This document shows, piece by piece, positions 32,951-45,361 of a stretch of DNA of 64,000 bases. Location of the stretch: positions 4,338,001 through 4,402,000 of the forward strand of contig JAPXFQ010001662.1 in assembly GCA_028564705.1 (NCBI GenBank), given 5' to 3'. This stretch comes from Apricaphanius iberus. Lineage: Eukaryota; Chordata; Actinopteri; Cyprinodontiformes; Aphaniidae. The notes under the pieces are model-generated. The model had not been told where the DNA came from, searched no databases, and saw only the letters and a list, made by a program, of their open reading frames with translations. Both the position numbers and the translations under genes were made by a program. The first letter of the stretch is position 1. Each line of letters begins with the position of its first letter.

Positions 32951-34719
32951 ACAATGGATGATGGTGAGTTTTTTTTTGTGTGTGTGTGACTTTAATCATT
33001 AATTAATTAATCAAGTTACTCGTCCTATACGTTTTAAACATACCATGAACAAACAAATAAAAGCTTATGCCATGGTTCCCTCTGTGACAAAAGGAAAGCT
33101 AATTGGCATCAATGATCTGTGCTTTTTGATGTTTGCTCCGTTAACACATGCTGTTTGTGAGCTTAAGTTCTGTTTGTCTTTTCTACTAGTCTTTTCAAAC
33201 AGATGAGGGTTACTCTTTGCTTAATTTGGACCCTCTAAGCTGTGGAAGAGGTTCTTCAAAGACTACCAATCATTAATCACTGTAATGCAAGGAGCAGACA
33301 AAGAGTACCAGGCCCATTCATCTGATGGACGGGATCAGAAAGCTGGCTTACAAATGGAGGAGATGGCACAATGCTGCCTTCGGTCAAAGCTTCCTTGGGG
33401 TCTTGGGAGATTTTGCGCACACCATGACCCTCAGACATGTGTGACTAGATTTTTGTCTATGAACTTTTTCTATACCTGTTCAATAAAAATGTCAGCGTTA
33501 TCTGTTTGCATTGTGACTTGTATTTTATTGTAGCATACACTGGATGATGGCATCCATAGTGTAACCTAACTATTTGCCTTTTTAACATTGATGGCTCCTC
33601 ACCGTAACAACTGAATAGTTCCTAATTTTGTTTTACAAAATTGTATCAGATAGATCAGGGATTGGCATCCTTTTCAAATCAGATAGTAACATTTACTCTG
33701 GCTGCTAAAAAGTACAAGTGAATTGAATGAATATGAAAGCTGCTGAAAAACCAAAATGTATTTCTATTTTTAGGTTATATAGCACACAGCTATAGGTTAT
33801 GGATCCCTGGTAAAAAATGTATTTGTAAAGATGAATGGGGGAGTAAAATAAACAAAGTGCTATGGATTCAGCAAACCCATCTTAAAGTTAAACTAAATAT
33901 AGTTGTTGAAGTTACTGTGGTAGCAGTACTTACCTTAATCATACCACTTCATATTTAACTGTAGGATTGGTTTTGCAGTTTTAAGATGCACCTTTATCAT
34001 AGTACTTTATCTGGACATAATAGACGTTAAATGCCTTGTGTAACTACTGTACATATTCTGGGGCTGCCCACCATATGAGGAGCCCACACACTTATGATGG
34101 TCCTAGCTGGTCTGGTCCCTGCAGTGAAAAACCAACCAAGGCAGAGTAAGGCTAAGTAAGGCCTAGTGATATAGAGTGAAACGGGGGCAAGAAGGTACTA
34201 GAAGAAAAAAACACACCATTAGGCTCCCTTAATACTTGAGCAGAGCCGCAGGCTGATCCCTTCAATGCCATGCTGTATTGATGCAGTGACCTTTTCAAAA
34301 TGAGCTTTAACAAAATGTAACTTAACGTAGAAAACCAAACAGAACATTTAATCAATTGAGATTTGACAGAACATGTCTGTACATATTTTTTCAGATTTAG
34401 AAAATATTTTGTCATTTTAAAATGTAAGCCCGATACCACAATGTTATCATGTCATTAGTTTCAAGACACAAAAACAAACTCTCCTCTGCCATTCTAAAAA
34501 CTACTCCTTCCTTGGATTGTGATAGGATTGCCTTCATTCAAAGTGTCACTCTTTCAAAATGGTGTTGGAAAAATTCCTCAGGGGTTTTGATCCATTTTGA
34601 TGTGGTGACATCACACAGTTGCTGCACTTTTGTCAGCCAACCATGTATGATTTAAATTTCTAGTTCCACTTCATCATCATTTCAGAGACATCAGAAGATG
34701 GGTACACATTTTTCATAAT
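32951..34719. other. Stretch without recognisable gene
   Basis: No domain-bearing frame. A TAATTAATTAATTAATC run lies near 32998. Frames at 34152-34439 and 34449-34655 show no known motif. Confidence 0.5.
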
Positions 34720-35130
34720 GAAAAGGATATGACTATCTGCAACAACAGTGGTCAGCCCAATTGGTAGCACTGAGCCAAAGTGTGCCAATACTGAATCATA
34801 AAGATCAGTGCACCACCATCAGGCTGAACCATCAGCATCAAACTGTGCTTTCCATGCTGTGATGATGTTTCTGCCAAATTTTGGCTCTGCCTTCCGAAAA
34901 GCACGTCTGAATTCAAGACTTGTGGGATCAGGCAGCATTTTTCCCGGACTGTGTTATTTTCTGCTGCTGATGTCCATCTGGTTAAAGGTTGTTTGTCTTG
35001 TTTGTTTAAAGATGGTATTTCGTATACCTTGGTTGCAACGATTGGTGGAGCTACAGAAACTTTTCTGTCATCTCAAACCAGCCTACACATTGAGCGCCAT
35101 TAAACATGTGTTCAATGTGTATCCAATGTG
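34720..35130 (-). mobile_element. Tc1/mariner transposase region fragment
   Basis: Minus-coding remnant. Plus-strand landmarks 'gcaccaccatcaggctgaac', 'caagacttgtgggatcaggc' and 'tataccttggttgcaacgat' followed by 'tttctgtcatctcaaaccag' match in order a widely distributed fish Tc1-like transposase segment that I recognise. No frame is open and neither terminal repeat was found. Confidence 0.65.
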
Positions 35131-36235
35131 GCTGATAAGAGTATATTAACTTAAATTAAACCAAACATAATTTGTTTTTAATAATTTTGAAGTTTATAAC
35201 TGAAACTATGTACACAAATCTTATTTTCTTATAAACAATTAACTGTGTAAATGTTGTGGATCAGTTTGGCTCGTCTTCTAATCTTTCTTTCCCCCCACAT
35301 TTTAGAATACTTTTTGCAAACAAAGTCTAATGCCTGCTGTCAGTGTGGATGTCATTAGCAGGAACCTTTAGCCACTGTGTATTAAATTGTGCCCTTCATT
35401 GTTGCTATGCTCAGTTTGCTTTGTAATAGGAGAAAAAACTCGAATGGTGCTCCTATAAACCTCAATGGGGATATTTAGCAGCTGGTTTAGGAGAGGCACA
35501 ATAGTGAAAACCGACACAGAAATGGCCATGAAAAATGTTTGAAGTGTGCAATGCTGTGGACGGACTGCATAGACTGCATCGATTGGTTGGTGATGTCCTG
35601 TTATTAGACATAAATGTAACCATTTAGTTTAAAAGGAGGAAGTGAATATGGGTCAGCTCAGATTTTTTTTATACACAGGCTCTCAGCTATTACCGTATTT
35701 TATTTATTTATTTTTAAAGACATGCACATCCACCCACATAACACACACACACAAACACACATGCGGCTTGTCGTCATGTGTGCCAGGGCTCTCTGGCTGC
35801 GTAGGGTTTCCTGTAATTACAGCAGTGAGCAGGGAGCTGTCTTTTGCATGGCAGATGGTCCAGCACCATGCTGCATCAGGTATCCGTGACAACCGCCTCC
35901 CTCCTCGCAGTTAACAGCACCATCATGGCCCTTTAGAGTGACCAAATGTCATTACTGTCTCTGTTGAGACAGACAGAGCAGGAACAGGGGCTTGCAAGAG
36001 TGAAGGGGGAACAGAGAGGTTATTGTGGGGGTGGAACGATGGATTTGCAACTGTGGTGGAGAATGAAAGACAATAAAGCAGTTTTTTTCCCTAAATATTA
36101 AACTTATCAAATTCACAAAGACAAAAGATAGATACTGTTGTAGCTACAGCTGATGAGAAAACACTTAAGTAAAACCTTTTTGCATTAGATACAAACACAA
36201 GTCTGCTTTTTGGTATAAAAATTATCCTGCTTATG
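35131..36235. other. Stretch without recognisable gene
   Basis: A short (CA)n lies near 35740-35760. The part 35760-35960 is GC-richer and is discussed as a regulatory candidate. The frames there have no known domain. Confidence 0.5.
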
Positions 36236-36460
36236 AATTGCCTTTCAAAATATTAATATCTTTTGAACTGTTCAACATTTTTTATGCAATTACATGTGAC
36301 CTACAAAATAAAGTAGTACATCATACATAGTTTTTCAAACCTTTTTATGAATACAGTTTTAAAATGTTCATACGTTTTTGTATTTAGAGGCTGAATCAGT
36401 GCTTTGCAGAGCCACATTTCACTTCAACTACAGCTGCAAATTTTACAGACATTTTTTTAT
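36236..36460. mobile_element. Degenerate Tc1/mariner fragment
   Basis: 'gaatcagtgctttgcagagc' followed by 'caactacagctgcaaatttt' recalls the antisense of the transposase start in a common fish Tc1 family. Terminal repeats are not recognisable. Confidence 0.45.
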
Positions 36461-37821
36461 GTAAAAAAAAAAAGCCGTTCTATGAGCAGGGCTTTGTTTT
36501 ATGTTCAGGATTGGGTTATATTACTTAGTAATCAAACTCTCTTTGAAACATATTTCCAGCTTTAATGCTATTCTGTCTGGTTCTTTGGTCATTAAGAAGT
36601 AGTTTGTTCACTGATGTTCTCCAACGAACCTGTGAGACCTTCATCGAAAAGCTTAGTTTATACTGTAATTAAATTTACACATGTGGACTGTATTAACTGA
36701 TTAGGTGACCACTGAAGTTAGTTGGTTGTACAGGATTTTATTTGGGGCTATCAGATACAATCTTGGCAGCATACAAATGCAGGCCACACTTTTTATATTT
36801 TTACTATCGAAAACAATCTTGAAAAGTATTATTTTTCCTTCAACCTGTTGGGTTATACTTAATTTTATGTAATATAAAATACCATCAAAAAATATTAAAG
36901 TTTGAGATTGCAGCATCTGAAAAACTTTAAGGGTTTTGAGTGCTTTTACAAGTGATAGTAAGTTCATAAACATTGTGACCCTTGAGTGAAAAATTATACA
37001 CTTTTTTATCCTAAATTCAAACTCATGTCTGATATACTTATGTGATACTGGTACTGTCAGTTTAAAGCATAAGCTCCCTGATTGTTGCCTGTCAGCTTCA
37101 CCATATTGCAGTGGACATAATGTCATGTCTCATGTTTCTAATGTCACAGTTGTAGAAAGAAACCCTCCAAAACTTAAGCCATGATGCAGAGACAAAATTG
37201 AAAAAATAAGCATTAATATGCTGTCTACAATATATGTTTGCTTTGAAGCTACAGCCGAGCTGTGCAGTAAGTCATCAAGTGCAAATATGCTCCCTTCTCC
37301 TTGTCAAGGTGTGTGCTTCCTCGGAGTACCAGAGGGAGGCAGTGACACACCTTGCTGAGGCAGGAGGTGTTTAAAGTATGTTTTTTTCTTTAACACAAAG
37401 GTGATTTGTTTATTCAATCAATCACCTATTCACCTGTTCAGATGGGTAATGAACCAAACGAGTCAATCTGGTTTTATGCAAAATATCACTTGATGCTCTT
37501 CATGCTGATGTTTCAGTTGCTTGAGAGGAAAATAATTTGACTTGCTGTCATTGTGGGGGCTCTTCATCATTATTGGCATATCTTAAAGGCTACTACAGCC
37601 TGGACTTCATTAAACACTAAACTCTAAATGAAATGCCATTCTGAGGGTGCCTTAGCAGAGTACATTTTTCTGTGAAGAGAAGGTACAGGTAAAAAACATT
37701 AACATTTTTATGGATATTTTAGAAATATGAAGAAGCCTCTGGCTAAAAGGTATTCTGTTGCTGTACTATAGTCTCATTACAAGGATGCAGAGTTCTCTTT
37801 ATTGTTTTTCATTTATTGAAG
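36461..37821. other. Stretch without recognisable gene
   Basis: The longest minus frame (36701-37126, 141 codons) has low-complexity hydrophobic content, no known motif and AT-rich codons; I regard it as chance. Confidence 0.5.
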
Positions 37822-38560
37822 CAGCTTCTGTAGTAATGGACTCAGACGGGAACCTCCAGGGTCACAGAAAAGCATTAACAAGGTCAGCCTTCTGTCATCT
37901 AAAGAACATTCCAAGGATTAAAGGACTAATGTCACAACAAAACCTTTAAAAACTCATCCAGGTTTAACTTTCGTTGGATTGATTACTACAATAGTGTCCT
38001 TATAGGTCTCTCTAAAAAGTCAGACAGCTACATCTGATCCAGAACTTTGCTGCTTGTGTTCTCACAAGAACCAGGAAAGTAGAACAGATCACCCCAGTTC
38101 TAACATCCTTACACGGACTCCCTGTAGCTCAGAGAATAGCCTTTAAAGTACTTTTGTGAGTTTATAAATCATTGAATGGCTTAGCACCAAAGTATGTTGA
38201 AGATCTGTTGTAACTATACAAAGCCCCCTGACCACTCAAGTCTTCCAACTCAAGTCTACTAATCTTCCCCGGTATTAGAACTAAACATGGGGAAGCATCT
38301 TTCAGTTTCTATGCTCCCTTTATCTGTAACAAACTTCAAGACCACTGCAAAACTGAAACGATGAGCTCCTTTAAATCAATAGAGCTGCCATTGAGTATAC
38401 GATCAATAATAGGGTGGAATGTCATGTTTTTAAATGTGTCATATGTTTTGTGCCTTTAATGTTGTATGATATGCTTTTATTGTTCTATTACTGCTTTTAT
38501 TTTATCCCCTGATCACAAAACTCACCTTGAATTCCCTTGTTGGAATTTTGCAAAGTGTGA
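37822..38560 (+). mobile_element. LINE 3' end, CR1/L2/Rex1-type family A
   Basis: Plus-strand copy. The first frame reads MDSDGNLQGHRKALTR and then SAFCHLKNI, the same segment as the minus-strand copy at 46332-46610. Decayed C-terminal coding text follows ('cggactccctgtagctcaga', 'aggggaagcatctttcagtt'-like), and then a 3' untranslated end with 'ccttgaattcccttgtt'. Several stops and frame changes break the coding part. Confidence 0.8.
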
Positions 38561-38694
38561 AAATGGCGTTGCCCTGCCTTGCCTTCTTTGCACAATGAAG
38601 TTAGAGGCTTCAGAATAGAGGCAGGGATTTTACAAAAAAAATGTCAATTATTGGTTCTGATGCTGCTTAATAAAAACTGCAAGAATTTTTTTTT

Positions 38695-38810
38695 TTCCAC
38701 AATACGTGCAGTAGCTTGTTGCTTCTCCCATCTGTTACCCAGGTGAACACAGAGATACTTACACTCTTCCACTACCTTCACTTCTTCTCCCATGGTAGAA
38801 ATGGTGTGGC
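38695..38810 (-). mobile_element. Short LINE fragment
   Basis: On the minus strand 38795-38715 can be read as EEVKVVEECKYLCVHL, which fits the post-polymerase 'V-V-x-x-Y-K-Y-L-G-V-x-L' motif of LINE reverse transcriptases. Only about 30 residues survive; the family cannot be decided. Confidence 0.45.
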
Positions 38811-39072
38811 GAGGTATTCCTAATATTTGATAATTGTTCCAAGAACATGCCAGAATTAGATTGAATTGTTATGAATAAACTGGAGAAATGGAAGAAACCA
38901 ATCCTCCCATTGCTGCCTCCATTGTCCAGATTACAGTGGGTTTGTTGAAGCATGTGTGTGATGATGTTTTAAACTCCTACTCCATTGTGATACGCAGACA
39001 GCAGGGGACCTGAGAGGTCCTTGTTTGCTTTTTCTAATAGTAGTCTGTCCACAACTTTTATGTTGTGGGATC

Positions 39073-40049
39073 TAGTGTTGTTTTTGGCAGCCTGTTTTAA
39101 TTTTAGTTTTAGCCTAGTCTTTGTTTCAAGCTGTCATTTCAGTTTTTATTAGTTTTAGTCGTGTTCATATTCTTTTTAGTCTAGTCAAGTTTCAGTCTTA
39201 TTTTAGTCAGAATTATCCATGACTATTTTTGTCTAGTTTTAGTTAATTAAAATTGTATTTTAGTCTCTTTTTTTATAATGCAATTCTATTTAACCCAGTC
39301 AATATGGTAGGACTACCATGTAGTATAGACAAAACAAATATTTTCTTTTAGACAAACCTATTTCAAACAAGGTTCTTATAATATTGTTACCTTAGTCTTT
39401 ACTTAAATCAATTTCTTTATGTAATGCTTTGAGAGGTGTTTTCAAGTTTGTTGTGTTCTTCCCTGCGATTTTGTGGCCGCACTTTTTACATTCTTTCACC
39501 ACAAGACATTCAGTTTTATTTTCCTGTTCTGTATATAATGTTTTTTCAAATGTCTTCTCTTCTTTTTCTACTAAAGACCTCCGGCTGGCCGGACATCATT
39601 CCCTTTCTCCGTCACGCTACTCACAGTTCTCACATTTTGCTACTCAGTACGCACGCAGAGTCAGACTCATTGGTGCAGCTGCAGCTTCCAAATTATGCTG
39701 CAAGTGTAGCTCAAGGAAGTGATTTCGCCTGCGAGAGAAACTGGCTTTGGACACAGGAAACAGAAAAATTACGAAATAATAACGCAACTTAACAAGACAA
39801 AATAAAGTAACATTTTGTTTAGTCTAATTATGGTCAACAAAAAAAAGAGGCACTTTAGCACAGTTTTTTTTTTTTGTAAACCACATTTAGTGTTGTTTTT
39901 ATTCGTCAACAATATTGCATTATACATTTAGCTATTGTCATAATCACATGACCAGCTTTTACGTTACATCTTGTCTCTTTTTAGTCATGTGATAAAAGTT
40001 TGTTGACAACAATATTTCGTCATAGTTTTTGTTGATGAAAGCAGCACTA
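39073..40049. mobile_element. Non-autonomous hAT, 977 bp
   Basis: Ends TAGTGTTGTTTTTGGC (left) and TAGTGCTGCTTTCATC (right, inverted). The flanking 8-mers GTGGGATC (39065-39072) and GTTGGATT (40050-40057) agree at six positions. The inner part is dominated by 'tttagt' and 'agtctagt' repeats, as in a known fish hAT group. Two overlapping plus frames at 39429-39792 have no known domain. Confidence 0.75.
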
Positions 40050-40057
40050 GTTGGATT

Positions 40058-42175
40058 TTAGTGCAACATGTCTACAGTTGTAGAGAATTGATGGGATTAG
40101 CTTTTTTACATGTTGGAACAAGGCAGGATATTTCCCGCAGCACTGGAACCTTCTCTTTAAGGGTAAGGTTTTACAGGTGTTGCAGATTCTCACATAGCTG
40201 TTGTACACAAGATTTCAAGACCCTAGGGCTGATAATCTCTGAACCTACAGCTCTGTTCCAGTTCAGTCTGTCCGTCTGTCTTCTCATCCGACTACCAAAG
40301 ACAGAGAGGCAGGATGGAGAGGTGACAACATGGCAGTCGGGTTAAGTGTTTAGCACTCCATGTACATTGACAAAATTTTATCAACTAGAAACTCAGAATG
40401 CAAAATTAAGCATTTAGAGGTTAATAAAAGGAAAGTGAGCTACAAATACTGGATAACAATGCGAGTAGTGATGAGGATATGACTCCTCTATTTCTTAAAT
40501 GGACTAGCAACCTGTTGAGATTGTATCCTGTCTCTTGAACAATGACAGCCGGAGATTAGCACCAACGCATGGATTGTTGTTTCTTTCTAAAATAGCTTTA
40601 ACATCCTCATGCAAATGTTTTGATCATTTCATTTTGTGAATAACATAAATGAAAGGAAATTACACAGAAAATAAAATGATAGCAAACCTGCTCTGTTTTT
40701 ATTTTAATCACCACTATAATTGTTTTTTCCTTTAGCTAGTCAGATATTATTTTCTAGAAGTAGTTGATTAAAATATCTTTTTGTGTTAAATAATTTAGAA
40801 GAAAACAACATTGATAGAGTATATTACAAAGAAACTACCAATATATCATACTCTCACAGCCTTATACAGTTTATGTACTGAACCTCCTTAATGCACAGAA
40901 ATGTATGTTGAGTTTCACCTTTTCCCTGCCTTACCTGCTGGGCGTCCTTCCACACTTCTGTCCTTGATAATGTGTTTACAGCTGCATGCTGATGTTATGT
41001 GTCAGTCTTTGATGAGAACTTCCCTCTCATTGCAGCTAACAAGTATTTATGCAGATTGTGTGCAGAGATGATGATTATGATAAAAAATATCAGGCTAAGT
41101 TGTTGACTTCAGTATGTATCAAGCATAAAATACTTTACTTCCTATCATTTAAATGGTTGAGCTTTTGTTGACTTTTATTTTATGTTTCATATTTAATTCA
41201 ATTCATCCCTCTTTTCCTCCCCTCAGTTTTGCACTCCACCCACCATTGCAGAACTCTGCACATGAAGGTTAACATTTTTAAGAGTTCACACTGTGCTTTC
41301 CAATCAATGCTGGGTTTGTGCTATGGTATAATTTCTTGCACCCTGTCTGATCATAAATGTACCTCTTGATCTGTCACCGCTGAGGAAAATCAATACTAGC
41401 TCAGAAGGCCAGCTGTTAGGATTTTATTATTACTTGAAGCAGTCAAGTCTGTAGTTCAAAGTTAGTGCAGAGGAGGCCTAAGCAACAGCGGAGGTTTTAC
41501 TTCATAAAACCAACGTGTCTCTGAAACCTGTATATGGGTGATATTAATCCTGTGCTTTGAAAGCAAAAGCGATTTTCACCCAGTGTTTCAGTATCCACAA
41601 CGGTGGTGCTTTTTGTAAAATGGTTAGCACAGTTTGACTGCCTGGTTACGTACATCAGACGAAGTGTGTGTGGGTGTGTGTGTTGTTTTCCCCCCTTCCC
41701 TTTTAAAACAGTGTGGAAAAATGAGACATCAATAAAGATTTATCAGTCTTTTTTTATTGATAAAATAATGCTGATATTTTTTTCTGCAGATGATGACATA
41801 CCAATTATAGCCCTGAAAACTGTAAACGGGAAACTGGCTTTTTGGTGGTTTCAAAATGATCAGTAGGATATAAATGCAAGCCTAAAATACTCTGGAAATG
41901 AATGTTTTTTGTTGCATATTTTTTCAGATTTAACCAAATTAGATCCACTTGTCTGTCACTGACAATATTCTTTTTTATTCTTATAGTGTGCATTCATACA
42001 ATCATAAATAATTTATGCATACTGCAAGCATATATTTAGTCCTGGCAACATTCATTGGCACCACTGGTAAAGATGTTTAAATTGGCATTAAATTGGCATA
42101 ATATGATAAATATAGCCTTTAATTTTATTACATTTATATACTTGAAAAGTCGTTATAGAAAGTGTTGTATATTAC
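40058..42175. other. Stretch without recognisable gene
   Basis: AT-rich, with no domain-bearing frame or repeat border recognised. Confidence 0.5.
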
Positions 42176-42420
42176 CTTGTGTTCCTAGTTGACCGTAAAG
42201 TCCTGAATCATTCCTTCTTGTGTCTTGGCCTGCTCCTGGGGGCATATACCTCCTGAGTTTTGTCTCAAAAAGCAGTATCTCTGTCTCCTGTGAGATCCCA
42301 TATAATCCACCAGTCATCCGAGTCCAGACCCTCATCTCACCAAGGTCGGGATGAAAGAGCATCTCAGCGGAGTCGAGTTCCGTCCGTGCGTGGCAGGAGA
42401 AAAGCGAGAAGGCCTTAGTG
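42176..42420 (-). other. Exon-like open segment with splice-donor-like end
   Basis: The minus strand is open from an ATG near 42362 to beyond 42176, where AAG is followed by GTAATA, an acceptable donor. Composition is distinctly richer in G+C than the flanks, with several CpGs. The peptide begins MLFHPDLGEMRVWTRM and matches nothing I know. It could be a 5' exon, a regulatory segment or chance; the flank (42421-43261) shows no further support apart from a short hAT end. Confidence 0.2.
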
Positions 42421-43261
42421 CGAAATGTCAGTGCTTTTCCTGTGAAGTTTAACTCATCAAAGGAGGATTAGTGTCAGGCCGATGGCCTCGCAGGATGAGG
42501 AACTTGTGATGGGGTAATCTAATGCATCAGAACAGATATGAGACCTGGTTGACACCTCAACACGTACATACACACACACACACACAAACGAACAAACATA
42601 TGCTTTTTACTAAATACAGCGTCCCTATAGTTGATCAAATTCTCGCGTTTTACTAATTCTGTCTATGTGGGTGCAAAGCTTTCCTTTAAAGAATTTAGTC
42701 TGTCTCTTTTCAGATACCTTGTACTTGATGAATGCTTGCAATATCCATACATGGACGGTGTCAACCTTATTACTACAACCAATTATGCTTTGTATGAATT
42801 ATCCTTTCTCTGAAGTGGAACTACATTTCTGCACCAAAATAATTTGTAGGGCTGGCATGATTAGTTGATTCCTCACAACAACGTCATTGAGCAAAATTGT
42901 CAACAGAAATGCTTGTAAGCTTTGATATCGTTTGTTTTTGCTGTACCTTTCCCTGCTTTGCCTTTCTGCCCCTGACGGACATGCAAAGTTTTGGCAATCA
43001 GGATCAGCTATGGCATCACAAGAAAAGTCCATATAGCAGTAACATTGGGAGCCATCTGAGGAAAGAAACTTGTGTTTTGATTTAGCTTCTGACTGAACAT
43101 GCTGTTGTATTAATTGATAACTGCAACATTAGCAGTAGTAATAGTAATTTTAATACCATTAGCACATATCATATTTCTGCTGTAATGCTAATGTTTTGTT
43201 TTATAATTTGCTCATAAATGATAAGTGAGCTATCATCTTAATAATCAGCATTTTAGTTGCT
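42421..43261. other. Stretch without recognisable gene
   Basis: Holds a short (CA)n near 42570 and a hAT end fragment at 42847-42905. Confidence 0.5.
42847..42905. mobile_element. hAT left-end fragment
   Basis: 'tagggctggcatgattagtt' followed by 'cattgagcaaaattgtcaac' resembles the TAGGGCTGCAACGATTAGT terminus of a common fish hAT family; only the first 60 bases are present. Confidence 0.45.
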
Positions 43262-43626
43262 ACATAGCACTTAAAGGTAACACACACTTTTATTAGGCAA
43301 ATTAGGTAATTTAAGGTGCTTTATGTACATGATTTGGGGGTAAGAAAAAAAAAACAAAGCATATGAGAAAAGCATTGAAACTAAAAACAACAATTTAGGA
43401 AAAGCATAAAGAAAAAAATAAAACATAATTATATATAACATAATTACAGTGCTCAGCATAAATGAGTACGGCCCTTTAAAAAGTATGAATTTAATAAGTA
43501 GCTCAATGAACAAGAGAACAATTTACAAAATTTTCACAAGGCTAAGTTTTATTGAACACTCATTTTACTCTTCATCATGAAACTAAGATTAATAATCCAA
43601 CTTGGATCACAAAATTTAAGTTTTAC

Positions 43627-43905
43627 TTAAATTGGTTGAAGCAAAAATGAATACACCCCATAACAAAAATTTCTACATCTAGTATTTTGTATAGCACCGT
43701 GATTTCTAAGGACAGCACCAAGTCTTCTAGGCATGGAATGAACAAGTTGGCAACATATTGCAACATCTATGTTTTTCCATTCTTCAAGAATAACCTCTTT
43801 TAGTGCCTGTATGCTGGATGGAGAGTGATTCTCAATTTGTCGTTCTTCAGAATTCCTCACAGGTGTTCGACTGGTTCAGATCAGGAGACTGTTGGGTCTG
43901 ACCCA
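43627..43905 (-). pseudogene. Tc1 transposase C terminus
   Basis: At about 43905-43865 the minus strand reads SPDLNQSN, the SPDLNPIE-like motif preceding the final catalytic residue, in a frame different from the one that follows. From 43860 the frame reads RQIENHSPSSIQALKEVILE, then LVHSMPRRLGAVLRNHG, the typical end of Tc1 transposases (a helical stretch and 'S-M-P-R-R-x-x-x-V'). The frame change and the loss of isoleucine-glutamate after the asparagine-proline position make it inactive. The adjacent LTR removed everything upstream to 44859. Confidence 0.8.
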
Positions 43906-44878
43906 TGAATGTTGAAACTAAGACAGTCTGATTGTTACGATCGGATAAATTTATTTTCCCCCTCGGCGGCACGCCCCTTCTCCCCCGGCCACGCCATTCT
44001 GACCAACGACGGAGCTATCCGCTCCTTCTCCGTTTCGAATCCGCTGAGCGCGGGATGATTTTGCTGCGCCAGTTGGCGGAGAAAGCAATCCATCAAAACC
44101 GCCGCTGCTGCCGCAGCCTGATTGGAGACAGATACGGGGAAAAGGGGGCGAAGCCCAACACTCAGCATAAAAGTGCAAAAAAGCCATTTGTTCTTCCTCT
44201 TCCAGCTCGTTTCTAATCGTGGGCAAGTTCTTTCAGAACTTCAAAGGAGAGATATTTTTCCCTAAGACATGTTTTTGGATTTTTACCCTTTCTGAAACCA
44301 AGTCCCTTCAATAGTTTGGCTGGCCCCCAAACTATTTGCGCAGCCCGCTGAACCTCTCTCCCTCTTTTAGTTTTTTTCATTCCCTTTTTGCGCTCCGCTT
44401 CCCCTTTGCGTTTTTCCGTCGCAATCAGAAGTATCTTTTTCTTCTACACCTGGAAGCTTCCTCTTTAAAGTAAGACTGTTCTCATTTATTTTTTTTCCCA
44501 ACCTGGGTGGAATGAATTAGAAAATTCTGTTCGTAGTTTTATGCATGCATGATTCTTAACTTCAATTGAGTCTGTGTCACTCAAACGCTCCGTGGTGGAG
44601 TTTCTGTGTTGTGTTTGTATTGCTATTTACGGGTAAACTGTGAGCTTTTTGTACAATTGTGTTAGAATAGTTATTGTTTAATAGACAAGCAGTGTTTTGA
44701 TTGATTGCATGTTACTGTCACTCGACCGTGGGTCTTAACAGCGTCACGGCGCTCCTCTTGAGTGGCAGGCAGACACCGCGAGTCGTTGTTGTCCGCATGT
44801 TTTTTGTGTGCATGGGCTTAAGGAGAAGATTTCTTTGTCAATACAATACCTATACATGCTATTCGTCTGCAGTGGGCG
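43890..44878 (+). mobile_element. LTR copy 2, partial
   Basis: Starts TGTTGGGTC like copy 1 at 13845, and runs parallel for roughly 800 bases: 'acggagctatccgctccttc' against 'gcggagctgtccgtctcctt', a shared TATA-like box, a shared 'aaagtaag', and 'tatttacgggtaaactgtga' against 'cttacgggtaaatttgtgag'. After about 44700 the similarity fades and the CA end of copy 1 is not found, so it is 3'-truncated or rearranged. It sits inside the Tc1 transposase, with loss of the catalytic region. Confidence 0.65.
44167..44174 (+). promoter_or_regulatory. TATA-like box of LTR copy 2
   Basis: ATAAAAGT at the position matching 14061-14068. A donor-like AAAGTAAG follows 303 bases later (44470), against 286 in copy 1. 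Confidence 0.5.
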
Positions 44879-45177
44879 CACACTGTATGGTGTCACGGGA
44901 AACTCCAGTTTGGCTTTCTACCGCTTTAGCTAACTGCCGTGAATTTGCATGCCGATTTTCTTCAACCCTTCTTATCAGAAGACGATCCTGTTGAGATGTT
45001 AACGTCCGGGAACGGGCCTGGACGTGTCTGTGAGATGGTTGCACTTCCATCTTTCTTGAATTTTTGGATCACTTTTGCTACAGTATTTTGACTGATATGT
45101 AAAGGTTTGCTGATCTTCTTGTAGCCCTCATCGTTTTTGTGTAAATAAATGATTTCCTTTCTCAGATCTTTTGACAT
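44859..45177 (-). pseudogene. Tc1 transposase N-terminal DNA-binding part
   Basis: The frame from 45177 reads [20 protein letters not shown], followed by a second helix with [17 protein letters not shown], the first helix-turn-helix of the bipartite Tc1 DNA-binding region. A second frame, 45050-44859, continues with [20 protein letters not shown] and GVSRDTI, the second helix-turn-helix. The two overlap out of phase, so one frameshift separates them. The protein then stops at the LTR boundary near 44878. In an active element this part binds the terminal inverted repeats. Here the DDE domain is absent. Confidence 0.85.
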
Positions 45178-45361
45178 TAATTTTGTAGTCTTAAGTGTGG
45201 CTTTTCTTCTAAGACTATAATTAGGATGTACTCATGTTTGCAACATGGGGTTGAATTAAATTATATGAAAATAACTTTTCTTTGTGTGCAGATGAGCATT
45301 TATGGGAGTATTTTGTATTATAGTATCGCATAGAAAATGTTGAGTCTGAAATTAAACTTAA

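Noticed and set aside
33640..33720. A hAT Charlie-like start around 'cagggattggcatcctttt'
   Set aside because: Only the first 15 or so bases resemble such an end, and neither a partner end nor a target duplication was found.
36701..37126. A 141-codon minus-strand frame, among the longest in the window
   Set aside because: AT-rich codons, no domain, no splice context, and the residue pattern is that of random AT-rich sequence. Length alone is not convincing in a 64-kb window.
39429..39792. Two overlapping plus frames of 97 and 118 codons
   Set aside because: They lie within the hAT element at 39073-40049, overlap in different phases, and have no transposase motif.
44701..44994. A 97-codon plus frame across the LTR/Tc1 border
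   Set aside because: It spans the junction between the LTR fragment and the antisense of the Tc1 transposase and so cannot be a real protein.
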